This document shows positions 50,439-63,120 of a stretch of DNA of 64,000 nucleotides, piece by piece. Within the stretch, counting starts at the first letter, position 1. Each line of letters begins with the position of its first letter. The notes below the pieces were generated by a model. The model searched no databases, was not told the origin of the DNA, and saw only the letters and a list, made by a program, of their open reading frames with translations. Source of the stretch: Henckelia pumila (taxonomy: Eukaryota; Streptophyta; Magnoliopsida; Lamiales; Gesneriaceae); NCBI RefSeq assembly GCF_033568475.1, contig NW_027331831.1:6882001-6946000 (forward strand). The letters run 5' to 3'. Position numbers and translations under genes: made by a program.

Positions 50439-52498
50439 CTACTCATCTATCACAAAAACAACATTGCTCTTCTTTCCAAAATAATGTGTTGTATGATCTA
50501 CCACCTGCACAGAACAAAAAGACATAATTAGTCATTACCGTGAGCGGGTGTTTCCAAACAGTGGCATGAAGAAAAAACTCAGTAAGTTCTAGCAAGTGTC
50601 AATACTAGGTTAATAACCTGTCAAACATTGGTTTATCTCTTTAAACATGCTGAATAATTAACAAGATTACTATAACTAAAAGCCGGAAAATCAGATTGGT
50701 CAGTATAATGAAAATTTTTAAAAACCCCCCAAGTGTATCTGCATCACATCTATAAAATGGCTGACTTCCAGGGAAGCAAAGATACGGATTCCAAGCCAAC
50801 TTGAAAGTATACACAAAACCCTTTTTAACCAAAAGAAATTAGAGAAAATGATTCCAATTGAAAATGAGGAACAAGCCTAGGATAGTTACAAGATAAAGAT
50901 AAAATAGAAGCATCAAGCATCTTATGTGGATCTGACTATGTTTGAGCTTCAGCCAATGTGAAGCTCTATAACTTCAAACAATGGCATTGCTAAATATTCT
51001 CACAAACAACAGTACCCCAGAGGAACTTATAATGTTGTCTGCCAGAAGGCCCAGAACACTAAAACTCGAATCAGAGATAGCAATTCAGTGATAAGAATCT
51101 AAGCGAATGAATTTAAATTTGATGATCAGATTAATAGATTGATAATAATAATTTCAATGTATTAGTCAGAAAATTTTGGATAATCTAAAATTAGTACCTT
51201 TGTCAACTTAACTCAAGGCAGCCTTATGTAGCAGAATGTTTCAGTTTATTTTTTCCATAATAGTTCCTCAGAGCAAAATCAATGTTTCCAAAAAACTGAC
51301 AGGTGATCAAGTAAATGAATTGCGATAATACGTTCTTTGAGCACGAGCACTGTTGATAATTTTTTCATGCCTTATGGTCCATCAATCCTAGTTTTTATTG
51401 TTAAATTAACTTACCTTTACAGAATACTGTCCCCATTTATACAACTTTCGAAACAACTTAAGAAAGTTAGCACTAACAATGTCAAACAAGAATCAGTAAT
51501 TACAGCACTGGAGTTAAAAGCAAGAAATGCTCACATTTGTATTGCTCAATTCCAGATTATAGAAGTCCATTGTTTTGTGCAGGAATAATGGGCCAGCATG
51601 CCATGTACCCTTATTAAGCTTCAAAAACTTGGGACCTGATATTTTAAAAACTCGCACATCATCGACAGCAGGAGGGACATAGAAATGACCACAACGTGAT
51701 TGCAAAATGTCTGCTCCAACGACGCCCTTGATTTCACCTGGACCAACAAGAGATGGCTTTGCAACTCCAAGATACCATGAATGACCACCAATTGAACCAA
51801 GGCACTGGGTCACTCCGGCGTGGTGTGTAATCGAGGAAAATTTTAGAGGCCTGTCTTCTAGATGCATGATATACAGCCTGGTAAAAATGCAACAAATGAT
51901 ATTTAACCATCATTTATACCAAAGTGTATAATTTAGTAGGCCAAGCAGAACTAGAGCAAAGAAAAAAACTAGAAGAAGTTGACTAGAATCAAAAGCAGCA
52001 CATCATTCGACATGAATTAACGGCTGACTTATACAGCAAAGTTGCATGGCTTATATTCGCAAGAACAAATCTTTAGACAAAGGTGAACAAAATATTACTC
52101 AATAAAAATCAGATAATCTCATCATAATCAATAACAGCAAAATCACAAATGAACAAGAAATCCGCAATCACATAATTTGATACCGTCCCACATGAAATCC
52201 AAACACTTTCAGCAAATTTAACTCACTTCAGTAACGACATTACCCGTTTCCCAATTGAATGTAGTTTAGATATCAAAACTCTAATTTCTAAAGTGACGAT
52301 GTAATATAAATAAAGTCATAATCTAGTTCGGGAAGACCTCGGTATCCCACGGGAGAGGTCGAGCTGCGCGTCTTGGGGTCCGAACTCGTCGCCGTCCGGC
52401 AAGGCTTCGACCACTTGCCCGAATTCATGGAAGGACTCCGGAGTTGCTTCGATGGGATTCAGCTTAATCTCCTTCAAGTCGTTCGAGGTTGTCGCCAT
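50439..52498 (-). CDS. Ureidoglycolate lyase/hydrolase-fold protein
   Basis: Cupin-fold protein of the ureidoglycolate lyase (allA-like) family; plant members are annotated as ureidoglycolate hydrolase, though their true substrate is not settled. Three exons (minus): 52338-52498, 51535-51877 and 50439-50504, for 189 residues, with phases agreeing. Motifs: IKLNPIEATPESFHEFGQVV at the start, then MHLEDRPLKFSSITHHAGVT and QCLGSIGGHSWYLGVAKPSL. HFYVPPAVDDVRVFKISG and LNKGTWHAGPLF follow; the conserved histidines in HHAGVTQ and WHAGP lie in the usual active-site strands. It ends VVDHTTHYFGKKSNVVFVID. No transit peptide is evident. It stands head to head with eIF2A. Confidence 0.9.
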
Positions 52499-53251
52499 GC
52501 CGAGAAAATGGACGCAGCAACGGTGCTTCTACCACCATTGCCACACAAATCCTTTTTACATGATGGGTTTTTTTTTTTAATTAATTATTTTAAAAATAAA
52601 AAAAATGTAATTTCTGATTTTATATATTTAAGAATTATTTTTAATTGAAAATAAGTAATTGGATTAATTAATTAACATCCTATAAAGGAGAAACGAGAAT
52701 TCCTCTCCCTCCCTATTCTTCTGGGCTGCTTCATTCCTGGAAACCCTAACCCCGTTGATATTGGCCGTCCAGTTCAACGGTGCGAAGCTATCAGGACGGC
52801 GAGCTTGTCTTCGTAGGCGGTAAATGCGTTATATATTGTAAATTGATGCATTATATGCTATTCGTCATCTGAAGTCTGCAAGATAAGTTTTTGAGCTCGT
52901 GCACTTTTTGATTTTAAGTCATGAAGGATTTGGAAAATCAGATGTATGAAATGAGAACAGACTAATGGGTTGTTCAGACTTGGTTCAGATGAATTGAGCT
53001 CTGAAAGTTTTCTTATTTTTGGATTAAATTTGTTATGCTTGAGCTGTTTGTAGTTTTAATCAGCTGTAGACTGAATTTGGATTTATTTAGTGTGAAGTGC
53101 ATTGATGTATTATTCAATTACCTAAGGTTAACGAAGTATTTTGAAATTCGATCACGAAATAGGCATTAGAAATATTAGTAAGATATCCAGAGGGTTTTTC
53201 AATTATGAATAGTTAATCGCCATATATTGCAGAGAATTGTATTTACTCCTT
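52499..53251. promoter_or_regulatory. Shared divergent promoter region and eIF2A 5' leader
   Basis: About 180 bp separates the ureidoglycolate-lyase-like start (52498, minus) from a TATAAAGG motif (about 52680) that probably drives eIF2A. A telo box AAACCCTAA lies at about 52741, inside or next to the eIF2A transcript start. The leader appears spliced: donor GGCG|GTAAAT after 52819 and acceptor TTGCAG before 53233. Confidence 0.5.
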
Positions 53252-55611
53252 ATGGAAGTTGCCGACCATTCAAAGGCATTAGACATATTAGTAAGAGATC
53301 CAGAGGGTTTTTCAATTTGGAATGGACCTCCATTTATCAATGGGCAACCTAGCATCAAGCATGATAAAGTGTTGTGCACCAGTTCAAAGTTCAGTGAGGA
53401 TGGATCAAAACTCACGGTTATGCGATCAGACTCTCTTATCAGCATATACGATTGCAAAAGCATGAAAGAGATAAGATCTTTGCAAGTCCCGAACGTTGTT
53501 GCTTCCAGCATATCTCCACGTGGAACTTATCTTCAGACCTTTCAGAAAGCTACGTCGCCACAGGATAAGAACTTGATTGTGTGGAAGATAGATACTGGTG
53601 AATCAATTTATCAGATGTTCCAGAAGAACATGACAAAGGCAACATGGTAATTCATATAGTATGAACTATCTTACAATTTGACTAGGGGAAGATTGAATGG
53701 TTGCTCATTTGGTACTTGGTTTTATCAGGCCCTCTATTTGCTTCAGCTCTGACGAAGCTGTTGCATCTCGTTTGGCAACAAATGAAGTTCAATTCTTTGA
53801 CCCTACTGATTTCTCTAAGGGGATTATTCATCGGGTTAGAGTGCCTGGAATAGCTGCATTTGAACTTTCTAGGACTCCTGGATTGTATGTGGCAGCATTT
53901 GTTCCAGAATCAAAGGTTTTCATTTTATGACTTCTGACTCTTAATCAGAGTAAACCAGTTGATTGCTTTTGTCCATTTTTATATTTTTATATTCTTTTAG
54001 TTAATTCCTTCGATGTTGAACTGGTGTATGCAATGCTTTTTGTGTGTAGCACCTGAATTTCATGGACTAAATAGTCATTTATGCTTTGTATTTCACTTTC
54101 ATGTTTTAAAAATCGAAGCACAAGTTCCTTGAAGGAATTCCTTAGCATAAACTTTGATGAACTGTAGTTTTTAGGGTGCTATTTGTGGTGAATCCTTTAG
54201 AGGATGCTGTCCAAATTGCTGATGATTAAGTAGTTAAAGGGTTATCAGTGCTCACAAGCATGGGAAGATTGTGAATTTTGAAGGACACAATGGATTATAG
54301 TGCTTTTTTTAATTTATTGTTTAATGTTTAATTATAACATTCCAGGGTAGCACACATTTTAGTGATGAAGGTAGCACACATCTTAGCTGCTTACTGTTTC
54401 TGCAGGGAATGCCAGCCAATATACAAATATTTACTTGTGCGAAGGAGGTACAAAATCAACCTGTCGCTCGACGAAGTTTTTTCAGATGCTCATCAGTGCA
54501 ACTGAACTGGAACTGTGGTTCCACTGGGCTTTTAGTAGTTGTGCAGTCAGATGTTGATAAAACCAATCAGAGTTACTATGGAGAATCAAAGTTGAGTTAT
54601 TTGACGACAGATGGAACTCATGAAGGACTAGTGCCACTTCGTATGTTTCATCTATGTCTTTACATTCTTTGGCCAGAAAATTCAAAGAGCCATATATTCT
54701 TGTTCTAGTATAGCTCATATTTGGCATCAATTAATTGTCAGGCAAGGAAGGCCCTGTGCATGATGTTCAATGGTCATATACTGGTAATGAGTTTGCAGTT
54801 GTATATGGATGTATCCTTATTCTTCTTTGGCTGGATTGAACTTGTGTTTTCCCCTTGCGGAGAAGAGGAAGCAACACAAAAAGAGTTAAGTGATGACATT
54901 TACTTTTGGTTATTGACTTGTCCCTTGTGAGATTACATTAATTTTCCTTTTTTCCCATCCTTCTTGTGTGCTTATGGTCTTGAACTAATATAAAGCCAGA
55001 CAAATTGCAGAAGCAAGGCACTGAAAATACCATCCTTATAGAAGTGCAATGCCACTATAGTTTCACAAATTCCATATGCTTCCCAGACATGTGAAATGGT
55101 TGCTAGCTATTGCAGGGTATAGCCCTGCCCTCAATTAACAACAAAGAAGTAAACTGGGATTTGTAAATATGTTTGCAGTAAGTTCTAAGAAATCTAGCAA
55201 ATCAAGCACGGATTTCTATATTAGAAATTTTCACTTTCTTGACTAAAGTTCAGTTATGCCTGCAATGGCAACTATATTTGACAAGAAATGCAATCCTTTA
55301 CTGGAGCTGGGTACCGGCCCTTACAATACTATCAGATGGAATCCAAAGGGAAAGCGTATCCTTAATTAATAAATGGTATTCATTTTCACTTACTGCTCTC
55401 TATTTTCCTAAATCAATATTTCCTTTTCTCATGTTCCCTTAAAACTTGTATATAGTTGTATGTCTGGCAGGCTTTGGGAATTTACCTGGTGATATGGTAT
55501 GCTCTTTCAGTGATTTTCTTTTTTCATTGTTTGATGAGATCTCTTGAAATTCTACCTCGTCTTTTCATCCTTCTGCTGTTTTGAAGTTACCAGAATTCTG
55601 TTCTGATACCT

Positions 55612-55646
<35 letters not shown>

Positions 55647-58600
55647 ATATATATAAAACTCAGTTTTCAAAATCGAATATGCACAACTATTATGTCGTAG
55701 TACTTAACTGATTCTGTTATTTATTTATTTTATTTTTTTGAATTAGTTTCATCTCTGGCAGTGTAACTGAACACCAGATCATGATGGTGAGCATACCATA
55801 CTTGATTATTGTGTAAGGTTACACTTGGTTGAAATAATAGATATGCTAGCAATAAGTTATGCTATTATAATTAAAATGACTGGATAAAACGAGGAATAGT
55901 TATAGATAAATGATATTATGTAGGTTTGGCTGAAAAGAGATAATGATTAAAAGATTGAATTATTTCTTTATTCTTCTAGTATTATATATAATATCATGTT
56001 TGGTTTTGCCAACTGAGATTGAGATTGAAATTATAATTTGAAGATATTATTTACATAAGATATTCAACTTAAGCATATTTCTTTCATAAATTCCACTTTC
56101 ACTGTGCATTTTCTTCTGTAGCTTCACCAACTTCTCCAATTTCCCCTTCAATCTTCCTCTTTCTTACTAATATTTAAGGTAAATACTCTATTTCCAAAAA
56201 TAAACACTCATTTACAACAAAGAAATAAATGATTATCAATTCAGAAAAGAAAGAAGGGGACTGCCAAAGTGGAAGCATGGACTGGGTTATAGTTGTGGTG
56301 ATAGGGGTTGTGGTAGGTTACATTTGATTTGAAGATTTTGCAGATTATATAGTAGTTTAGATGTGAAATTATTAGGTACATGAAGATATATCCTAGTTGT
56401 CACCTTAGCTACCTTCACCACCTATGCTAGCTGGGTTGCTGCAGTCGCCAGCTTGGAAATTTGAGGATTATAAATGTCATTTCCTAGTTCCTACCTGAAC
56501 TTAGAAGTCTAACAGTAAATCCTGGTGAGGTTGGGTTAGGTAATGAAAATTATAGCTAACATTGACCAAGTGGGTGCAGTTGGTGGACCTATATATAAAG
56601 ATTGTGCAGTTCCTCAAAGACCTTGGCTATGAAATCTTTAATATAATTTTTTTTATAATATGACCCTTGGTGCACCCTCAGCCTTATGTGATGCGTTTTT
56701 AGGTTTTCCCTACTTGCCAAAATGCTGATTTTTGGATGCAAATTTTAGCTGCAACAGTATGTTTTGTTAAGTTATAGTTTTCCATGAAACTATTCAGTTG
56801 TTCGTAAATGCTTCCATTCTAAAGCTTTCCATGTAACTGTTCCTGATTTCTTTTACTTATACTGTTTCCTGTGTTTTATGATCAAGCCAATTGAATTTCC
56901 TGTTCAGGCTTTTTGGGATTATTCGGAAAAGAAGAGGTTGGGAACTACAAAAGCTGAATTATCAGTGACAAGTGAATGGTCTCCAGATGGACGGTTTTTT
57001 ATGACTGCCACAACAGCTCCAAGGCTACAGGTTGACAATGGGTATGGTTCTAGTTTTGCTATTCTTCTTCTATTCCTTCATATGTTTTAGTAACTGAATA
57101 TAAGTTTCTTCAAAGAACATCTGTAGTTAAAAGCTTACATTGGCAAACTTGGCATTTCTGTTACGAGCCACTGAATTCGATTAATATATGTCCTCAATTT
57201 AGTTATGACTTTCACATGTGAATGATTGTAAACATGTAGCATATGGTTCTCATGCTATTTTGTTTTATCAGTCATGAAATAGACAAAGAAACACTCTAAC
57301 ATGGCAATCGGTGATGACCAGTCAAAGTTGACATTTTTTTATTTGTTATGTTACTGCATTGGGTACAACTAAAACTGCATGCCAAAATCTTTCGAGTATT
57401 AATGTACTCATCTATCACCATTGAAGCATTTGCAATACAAATATACTTATTTTCCTCAGAAAGCTATAACCTTGGGCCACATATTTGAAAGTCAACTACT
57501 CTAGCAATCAGTTTGGAGTTGCCACATTTAGAATGTAGGTGTTTGGGATGATTTTGTCTTTATCTGTATTGGATTAACCATTAGATTGTAGGTATCAGGT
57601 CTAGATGGTTTTTGTGAGTGTTATTTACGTGCATTTAACTTTAAAAAAAAATCCTTAATCTGTACGTTTCTCCATTACATTGTTTTTTTGAAGCATCAAA
57701 ATCTTTCACCACAATGGATCATTGTATTTCAAGAGGATGTTTGACAAGCTATTCCAGGTAAGCACCTTTCACAGCTGCCCTGCATTGAAATTAAATACCC
57801 TGTCATCTCACATGTTGTGCTCTATATCAACACAGGCAGAGTGGAAACCAGAGTCTCCTGATAAATTCGGTGACATTGCAGAAACTTTGAAGGCTCTTGA
57901 TTCTTTGAAAATGGAAGACACGGCAAAACAAGGTTTTTCATTTTAATCATGCTACACAATACTGCATATTTTGTGTTTTTAATGAAACATTTGTGTTGAT
58001 ATGTGATTGCTCTCAGGACAAGGTTCAAAAGCAGGTCAGGCGTCCTCAAGACCTTCTGCTGCTGCCAACCCTCCCGTACATAAGCCCGCTGCTTATCGCC
58101 CACCTCATGCTAAAGCTGCGGCTGCAGTTCAAGCTGAGGTACTGCTTGTTTCAATTTTAGGAAAAATATAATTTACTACCGTGCTAATCAACTAAAGACC
58201 ACCAAGCATACTGGAGATCACTGAAAGGTTGACGAAAGTTCCCAAATACGCAGACCCATTCAGTAAATGGGATCTTTATGGATGGATAGAAAATGGTGGT
58301 TACACTACACCCATCAACCCATGTTTCAGCTTCTCCTATTTTATATTTAACTTTTAATTTGTTGCACAAGCACAACCTGTGTACGTGCGCACATAGGTAA
58401 AATTGCATACATGCACATACTCATGTATATGCATGCATGCATGAATACAACATAAATAAACATACCATAGATCTAGATCATGTTGTGTGTTGTATGTATA
58501 TGCACATGGCATATGTACTTATCATGTAGCGGTATTGATGCACTGCCTTCTATACATGCAAATTACCTACGATACATATGACACTGATACAATCCATGTA

Positions 58601-60331
58601 GTTACATGGAGTATTAATGTGTGTATATTTCTAATCTGCATCATGTAATGACAACTATATATGCACATTCAAGCAACTTATATGTAACTGTGTACTCACA
58701 TTTACAAGAATTATGTATATCCACAAACAGATGAATAATCAAAAAGACAAAATCACCTACAAACATGCATGCGCTTGCGCGCCTTATACATGCTGTTAGT
58801 AAACACGTGGAATAAATTTAATAATTATGTGAGCTCGCATATATTCGATAAATGTGGACACAGCGGGGTAATACACAGAAGAGTGCATGTGGGGAGGAAG
58901 CCTTCTGATTTTGGGGCTCAGGGTTGGTGATGGTGGAGATGGAGTATTTTTGTAACTTAATAATACTAAAATCGAAATGAGTGATTGGGTGACCTATTGA
59001 AAGTTTGAAACCAAATAAATACATTGGTCCAAATGTCCACATAACACCCATGAAATTAATTGGTTCACTTAAACAGATTTATTGCTGGTGTTTTTGGTTG
59101 GGTTCTTGGCTACTAGTGAAAATTCCTAGCTATGGATCACTCCTATGCAAGACAAAGATCTCACAGTGGAGTACTGGTTGGTTTGTGGAATTACATGAAT
59201 TTAAGACTGTAATCACGAGGTACAGCTAATATCAAGTTCCATAAAGCTTCAGTTTGGAGAGGAACGTCTTTTCCAGGAAAATTAATTAATTTCGTATGGA
59301 GTTGAGTCTCTTGTTGGAGTGTTTATTTGTGTTTTAGTCTAATGAAATAGCTGGAAAAATAATAATAACTCAAGAAATTCGTCTATATGATTTTTTCCAC
59401 AGATGTTAGGGATGCATTTGAATGGACTTGCAATAGAAATCCAGGACTAATCAAGTTACCGATTTCCACCAATTGAGCATCATAGTCCGTAGACTTGGAT
59501 TTGCGTTTTGGCTACGACCTTGACAATATGATCGACAGAGTCCCGTTTAAATCTGGATAGACTTGGATTTGCGTTTTTGCTACGACCTTGACAATATCAT
59601 CGACAGAGTTCCGTTTAAATCTGGATATAGTCTACCAACACTGAAATTATTCCTTTCTGTATTCAACATTTACGGTGTTTCTGCATTGCATACCTTTACT
59701 TCTAGGAGTATTAGTTTACTCAGTATTATTTTTTGAGTAAACTCACAATAAATTCGGAGAGCTGGAAATTGTCTTATCTCAGAAGTTTTTTCAAGTTTGG
59801 GAAAATATCACTGGGTATTATCCTTCAATATCATTTGAGAATTTACAAGTCTGCAGCCAACATGTTCTCCTTTGCTAATGTCTTGGCCTCTTTGGACAGT
59901 ACATACAATCTCTTGTTTATGATTGTTGTACTAGCGATTTTTGGCTTCGGTTGATTGCTGCAACTGACTTTGAACTACTTACTGTTTTTTGTTTATCAAT
60001 CCTCCGAAGTAATAATACGTACATGACCTCTTTATGGCCCGAATTCCCAGATTTGGTAATTAGAATGTATGCATGCGAATTTTTGTTTGTCATTATATTT
60101 AAAACTGATTTAAGTATTTTCTTTGATGCAGCTGTTTGGAGGAACCCCTTCTGGGTAAGTCCCCGTGGAATTTTTTTTTCTATCTTGGGAAGCCTTTAGA
60201 TTTATTGCTGAATATCCTCTGTTTGTCAACTTAGGGAGATGAGCAAGAATGCATTGAAAAACAAGAAGAAGAGAGAAAAACAAAAAGACAAGAAAGCTAC
60301 AGAAGGTGCCAGTGGGAAACCTGACCGATAG
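53252..60331 (+). CDS. Eukaryotic translation initiation factor 2A
   Basis: eIF2A, a monomeric cytosolic factor that can bring initiator tRNA to the 40S ribosome independently of eIF2. Twelve coding exons (plus): 53252-53646, 53729-53915, 54406-54640, 54742-54810, 55254-55355, 55456-55496, 56908-57041, 57694-57757, 57836-57932, 58017-58138, 60132-60154 and 60235-60331. They total 1566 nt (521 residues) in matching phase. The WD-like beta-propeller includes ILVRDPEGFSIWNGPPFING, GPVHDVQWSYTGNEFAVVYG and GTGPYNTIRWNPKGK. VTSEWSPDGRFFMTATTAPR completes the propeller. A Pro/Ala-rich linker (PPVHKPAAYRPPHAKAAAAV) leads to a lysine-rich tail. The Met at 53252 (MEVADHSKALDILVRDP) is chosen because the upstream Met at 53237 adds only a short unconserved stretch. 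The 41-nt and 23-nt exons are small, and intron 10 is about 2 kb. Confidence 0.95.
55614..55657. repeat. TA/TG microsatellite
   Basis: A simple repeat of TA then TG then TA units in an eIF2A intron. Confidence 0.85.
59490..59625 (+). repeat. 68-bp tandem duplication in eIF2A intron 10
   Basis: Two head-to-tail copies (59490-59557 and 59558-59625) beginning TAGACTTGGATTTGCG, with only a few differences. Confidence 0.85.
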
Positions 60332-61359
60332 CCTATCAGAAGCCAAGGTGAAAGTAGTTTCGACGAACGAGTCATCGAAGGCGAAGCATTCTTACTTTTT
60401 TGTTCTAATTTATCATGACCTGAGGTACTTGGATCAAACCAGATGACTTGTGCCTCAACGGGGAGGCATTTAAGAAGTTTGTTTTCTACACTTGAGTAGA
60501 GGCAATAAAAGTGTGTTGGGTATTCTGTTTCTTGATTTCTTCGAAATTTTAAACATATTAGCTTCAGACGGGACATGCCTATTCTCTCAGATTTTGGGTT
60601 GTATACAAAATGTAACAACTAAACTCATATTTGATGGGGCTTGGTTGAAGGAAAAGGCAAGACAAACGATGTAAAGGTAACGGTGGACTTTATAGTCTCG
60701 GTTTCTCTGGAATGTATTACATCGATTTTGGTATTATGTCGCGGGATTTTGTTTTTAATGTATTATGATATTTTGACAAATGAAATTTTGTTTTGATTTT
60801 TTTGATAATTTAAAAATTATAAACATGTAAACCAAGCTTGTCATGTTCGAGTCCTCCCCCGTCTCCTGTATGTAATAAAAAAAAAAATCTGATCATCGAT
60901 CGATTAGTGTGTAAAACATTTACCACACGATTTTCTGTAATATGAGCTATTGGACTAACAAGTGATAAATTACATGTCTGTTTAGTTGAACTGCCACCTG
61001 CCCTTTTATGTTTCTAGCTTGCTGCATGCCGTAGAGATATGAGGATTGAGGAGCTAAAGTCTTTCAATTGCATCAGAGTATGTCACCACGAGAAATTCGC
61101 TGATCTCTACATTTCAAAATAGCAACCGATTTCCGGATTTTGGTTGTACCAAAAAACTTGGTGGCTAGTCTTTTTCATGGAGGGGATATGCGACAAATTA
61201 AAAAGAAACCACCTCATATCTATTTCCTTGGAAGCAGAGGGAGGAATGCCTAAACATTGAAAACTCGTACTGCAGTCTCTATCCCCTAATATGCAACGAA
61301 CCTCAGCATCTGAACTTGACTCGCCACCTGCTCCGGAAAGCTTAACTTTTGCTCTACGT
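60332..61359. other. Intergenic region between convergent eIF2A and PPR genes
   Basis: It holds the 3' ends of both genes. A SINE-like end (B-box-like GTTCGAGTCC at 60845 with a following A-run) lies here. A 99-codon reading frame on the minus strand (61107-61403) overlaps the PPR end and looks like a shadow or part of the 3' UTR. Confidence 0.5.
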
Positions 61360-63120
61360 CTAGATCCAAGATTGGCCGGGACATTTTTTAACCTCCCTTT
61401 CATGCATCAAATTCCTTAACTGAGCGGCCTCGTCCCAAACATGGTTGGCTGAAAAAGTATTTGATAACAAATGATAAGGATCACCTTCATGGGGCTCCAG
61501 CTCAAACAGTTTCTTCGAAACCCAATTAGCCATCTCAGCGTTTTTATGAATCCAGCAAGACGATAAATATGCTTTCCAAACTTCCTGCAAATGAGAAATT
61601 CCTGTGTGATAAACAAAATCTTTAATCTCTTTCAAGTGACCCCCTCGGCCCAGGAGATCTACCATGCAAGCAAAATGTTCAATCTCAGGCTGAATATGGA
61701 AGACTTCTATCATCATTCTGAAATACTTGCAACCTTCTACTATCAAACCCGCATGGCTGCATGCTGTAAGAAGTCCTACAAAACTCACTGCATTAGGCTG
61801 AATCCCCTCACTTTGCATCAACTCGAAAAGCTGAATAGCTTCTCTTCCCCACCCATGGTTGGCAAAACTTTGTATCATTACACTCCATAGCACAATGTTC
61901 TGAGTTTGAGTTTCTCTGAAAACTGAGCAAGAATCGTTCAATTTTCCACATTTTGCATACATGTCAATCAAAGATGAACACAAGATGATGTCGTTTCCAT
62001 GTCCTAATTCGTATGTACGAGCATGAATCTGCTGGCCAAGCTCCAATAGGGCAGTTTCAGCACAGACAGTAAGAATGGTAGTGAGAGTAGACAAATCTAC
62101 CTCAAGTTGCCCATGAACGATGGAGCTAAAGCACACCAAGGCATTTTTAATCATACCACGTTGAACGTATCCAGCAATCATTGTACTCCAAGAAACGGTT
62201 TGAGCCTTTTTATCATCATGAAAGCCCTCAGAACATCTACTCTGCAATTCACCAAAAACCACAGAAGCCTTCTCCATTTCCCTGCACTTACAGTACATAT
62301 CAATAAGTGAAGTGGTGGCATATGAATCTTCATTTATTCCAATCCGAAGTATACGACAGTGAATCTGTCTACCCAGTTTCAAGTTCTTTAATGAAGATGC
62401 CAAAATCAATGATATAGAAAAGGTGACTTTATCAAAATTGGGTCCAACTCTAGCCATCTCATAGAGAAGTTCCAATGCATCTCCCGCAAAACCATTTTGT
62501 AAAAGTCCATTAAGGATAGTGTTCCAACTCGAAACACTCTTGAAAGGCAATCTCTTGAAAAAATCAAGAGATTCCTCCATCTCACAATTGCTTAAATGAG
62601 CAGACATCACTATGTTCCAAGAAATGGGATCTTTATCGTCCATCAGTTCAAAGAATTTTTTTACACAAGCAAACCTACCAAACTTAGCATAAAGATCAAG
62701 AATTGCATTGTTCAAAGGGAGGTCCACGTCAATCAAATTTCTGATTATCCAACCGTGGATCGCTTTCCCCATTCGGACCCCATTATCACCAACACATACA
62801 CAACACTTGATAACACTAGACAAAGTGAAGATATTGGGAGAAACAATTCCCTCTATCTGCATGTCATTGAAGTGTTCCAGAGCAGCCCTGTGATACCCAT
62901 ATCGAGATAATTCAGATATGAGAATAGTCCAGGTTCTAACATCTCTCTCAGGAATTTCGTCGAACAACTTCGTGGCGGACTCAATGTGGGCATCTTTCAA
63001 ATAAAGGCGCAAGAGATAGTTGCCATGATGCATCATCTGAAGACAGCCATTTTTTACGAGGTTGGAGTGGAAGATATCTGCACATGTTTTTATTCGAGAG
63101 GGAAACAAAATCTTTTTCAT
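61360..63120 (-). CDS. Pentatricopeptide repeat protein, PLS class with E-type C-terminus
   Basis: Intronless PLS-class PPR protein of 586 residues. Such proteins bind organelle RNA in mitochondria or plastids, and E-subclass members usually guide C-to-U editing with a partner deaminase. Repeated PPR motifs run from about residue 38 to 480, for example DVRTWTILISELSRYGYHRA, DPISWNIVMSAHLSNCEMEE, SSWNTILNGLLQNGFAGDAL and AVSFVGLLTACSHAGLIVEG. The E region follows (VWKAYLSSCWIHKNAEMANW to DEAAQLRNLMHEREVKKCPG), and the protein stops at PGQSWI. There is no DYW domain. Many relatives carry on after PGxSWI into an E+ stretch, so this one ends at the edge of E. The first residues are short and only weakly presequence-like, so targeting is uncertain. 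Confidence 0.92.
   Translation of the reverse strand: MKKILFPSRIKTCADIFHSNLVKNGCLQMMHHGNYLLRLYLKDAHIESATKLFDEIPERDVRTWTILISELSRYGYHRAALEHFNDMQIEGIVSPNIFTLSSVIKCCVCVGDNGVRMGKAIHGWIIRNLIDVDLPLNNAILDLYAKFGRFACVKKFFELMDDKDPISWNIVMSAHLSNCEMEESLDFFKRLPFKSVSSWNTILNGLLQNGFAGDALELLYEMARVGPNFDKVTFSISLILASSLKNLKLGRQIHCRILRIGINEDSYATTSLIDMYCKCREMEKASVVFGELQSRCSEGFHDDKKAQTVSWSTMIAGYVQRGMIKNALVCFSSIVHGQLEVDLSTLTTILTVCAETALLELGQQIHARTYELGHGNDIILCSSLIDMYAKCGKLNDSCSVFRETQTQNIVLWSVMIQSFANHGWGREAIQLFELMQSEGIQPNAVSFVGLLTACSHAGLIVEGCKYFRMMIEVFHIQPEIEHFACMVDLLGRGGHLKEIKDFVYHTGISHLQEVWKAYLSSCWIHKNAEMANWVSKKLFELEPHEGDPYHLLSNTFSANHVWDEAAQLRNLMHEREVKKCPGQSWI

Noticed and set aside
61107-61403. 99-codon minus-strand frame overlapping the PPR 3' end
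   Set aside because: It starts inside the PPR gene in another frame and shows no domain; a likely shadow plus 3' UTR.
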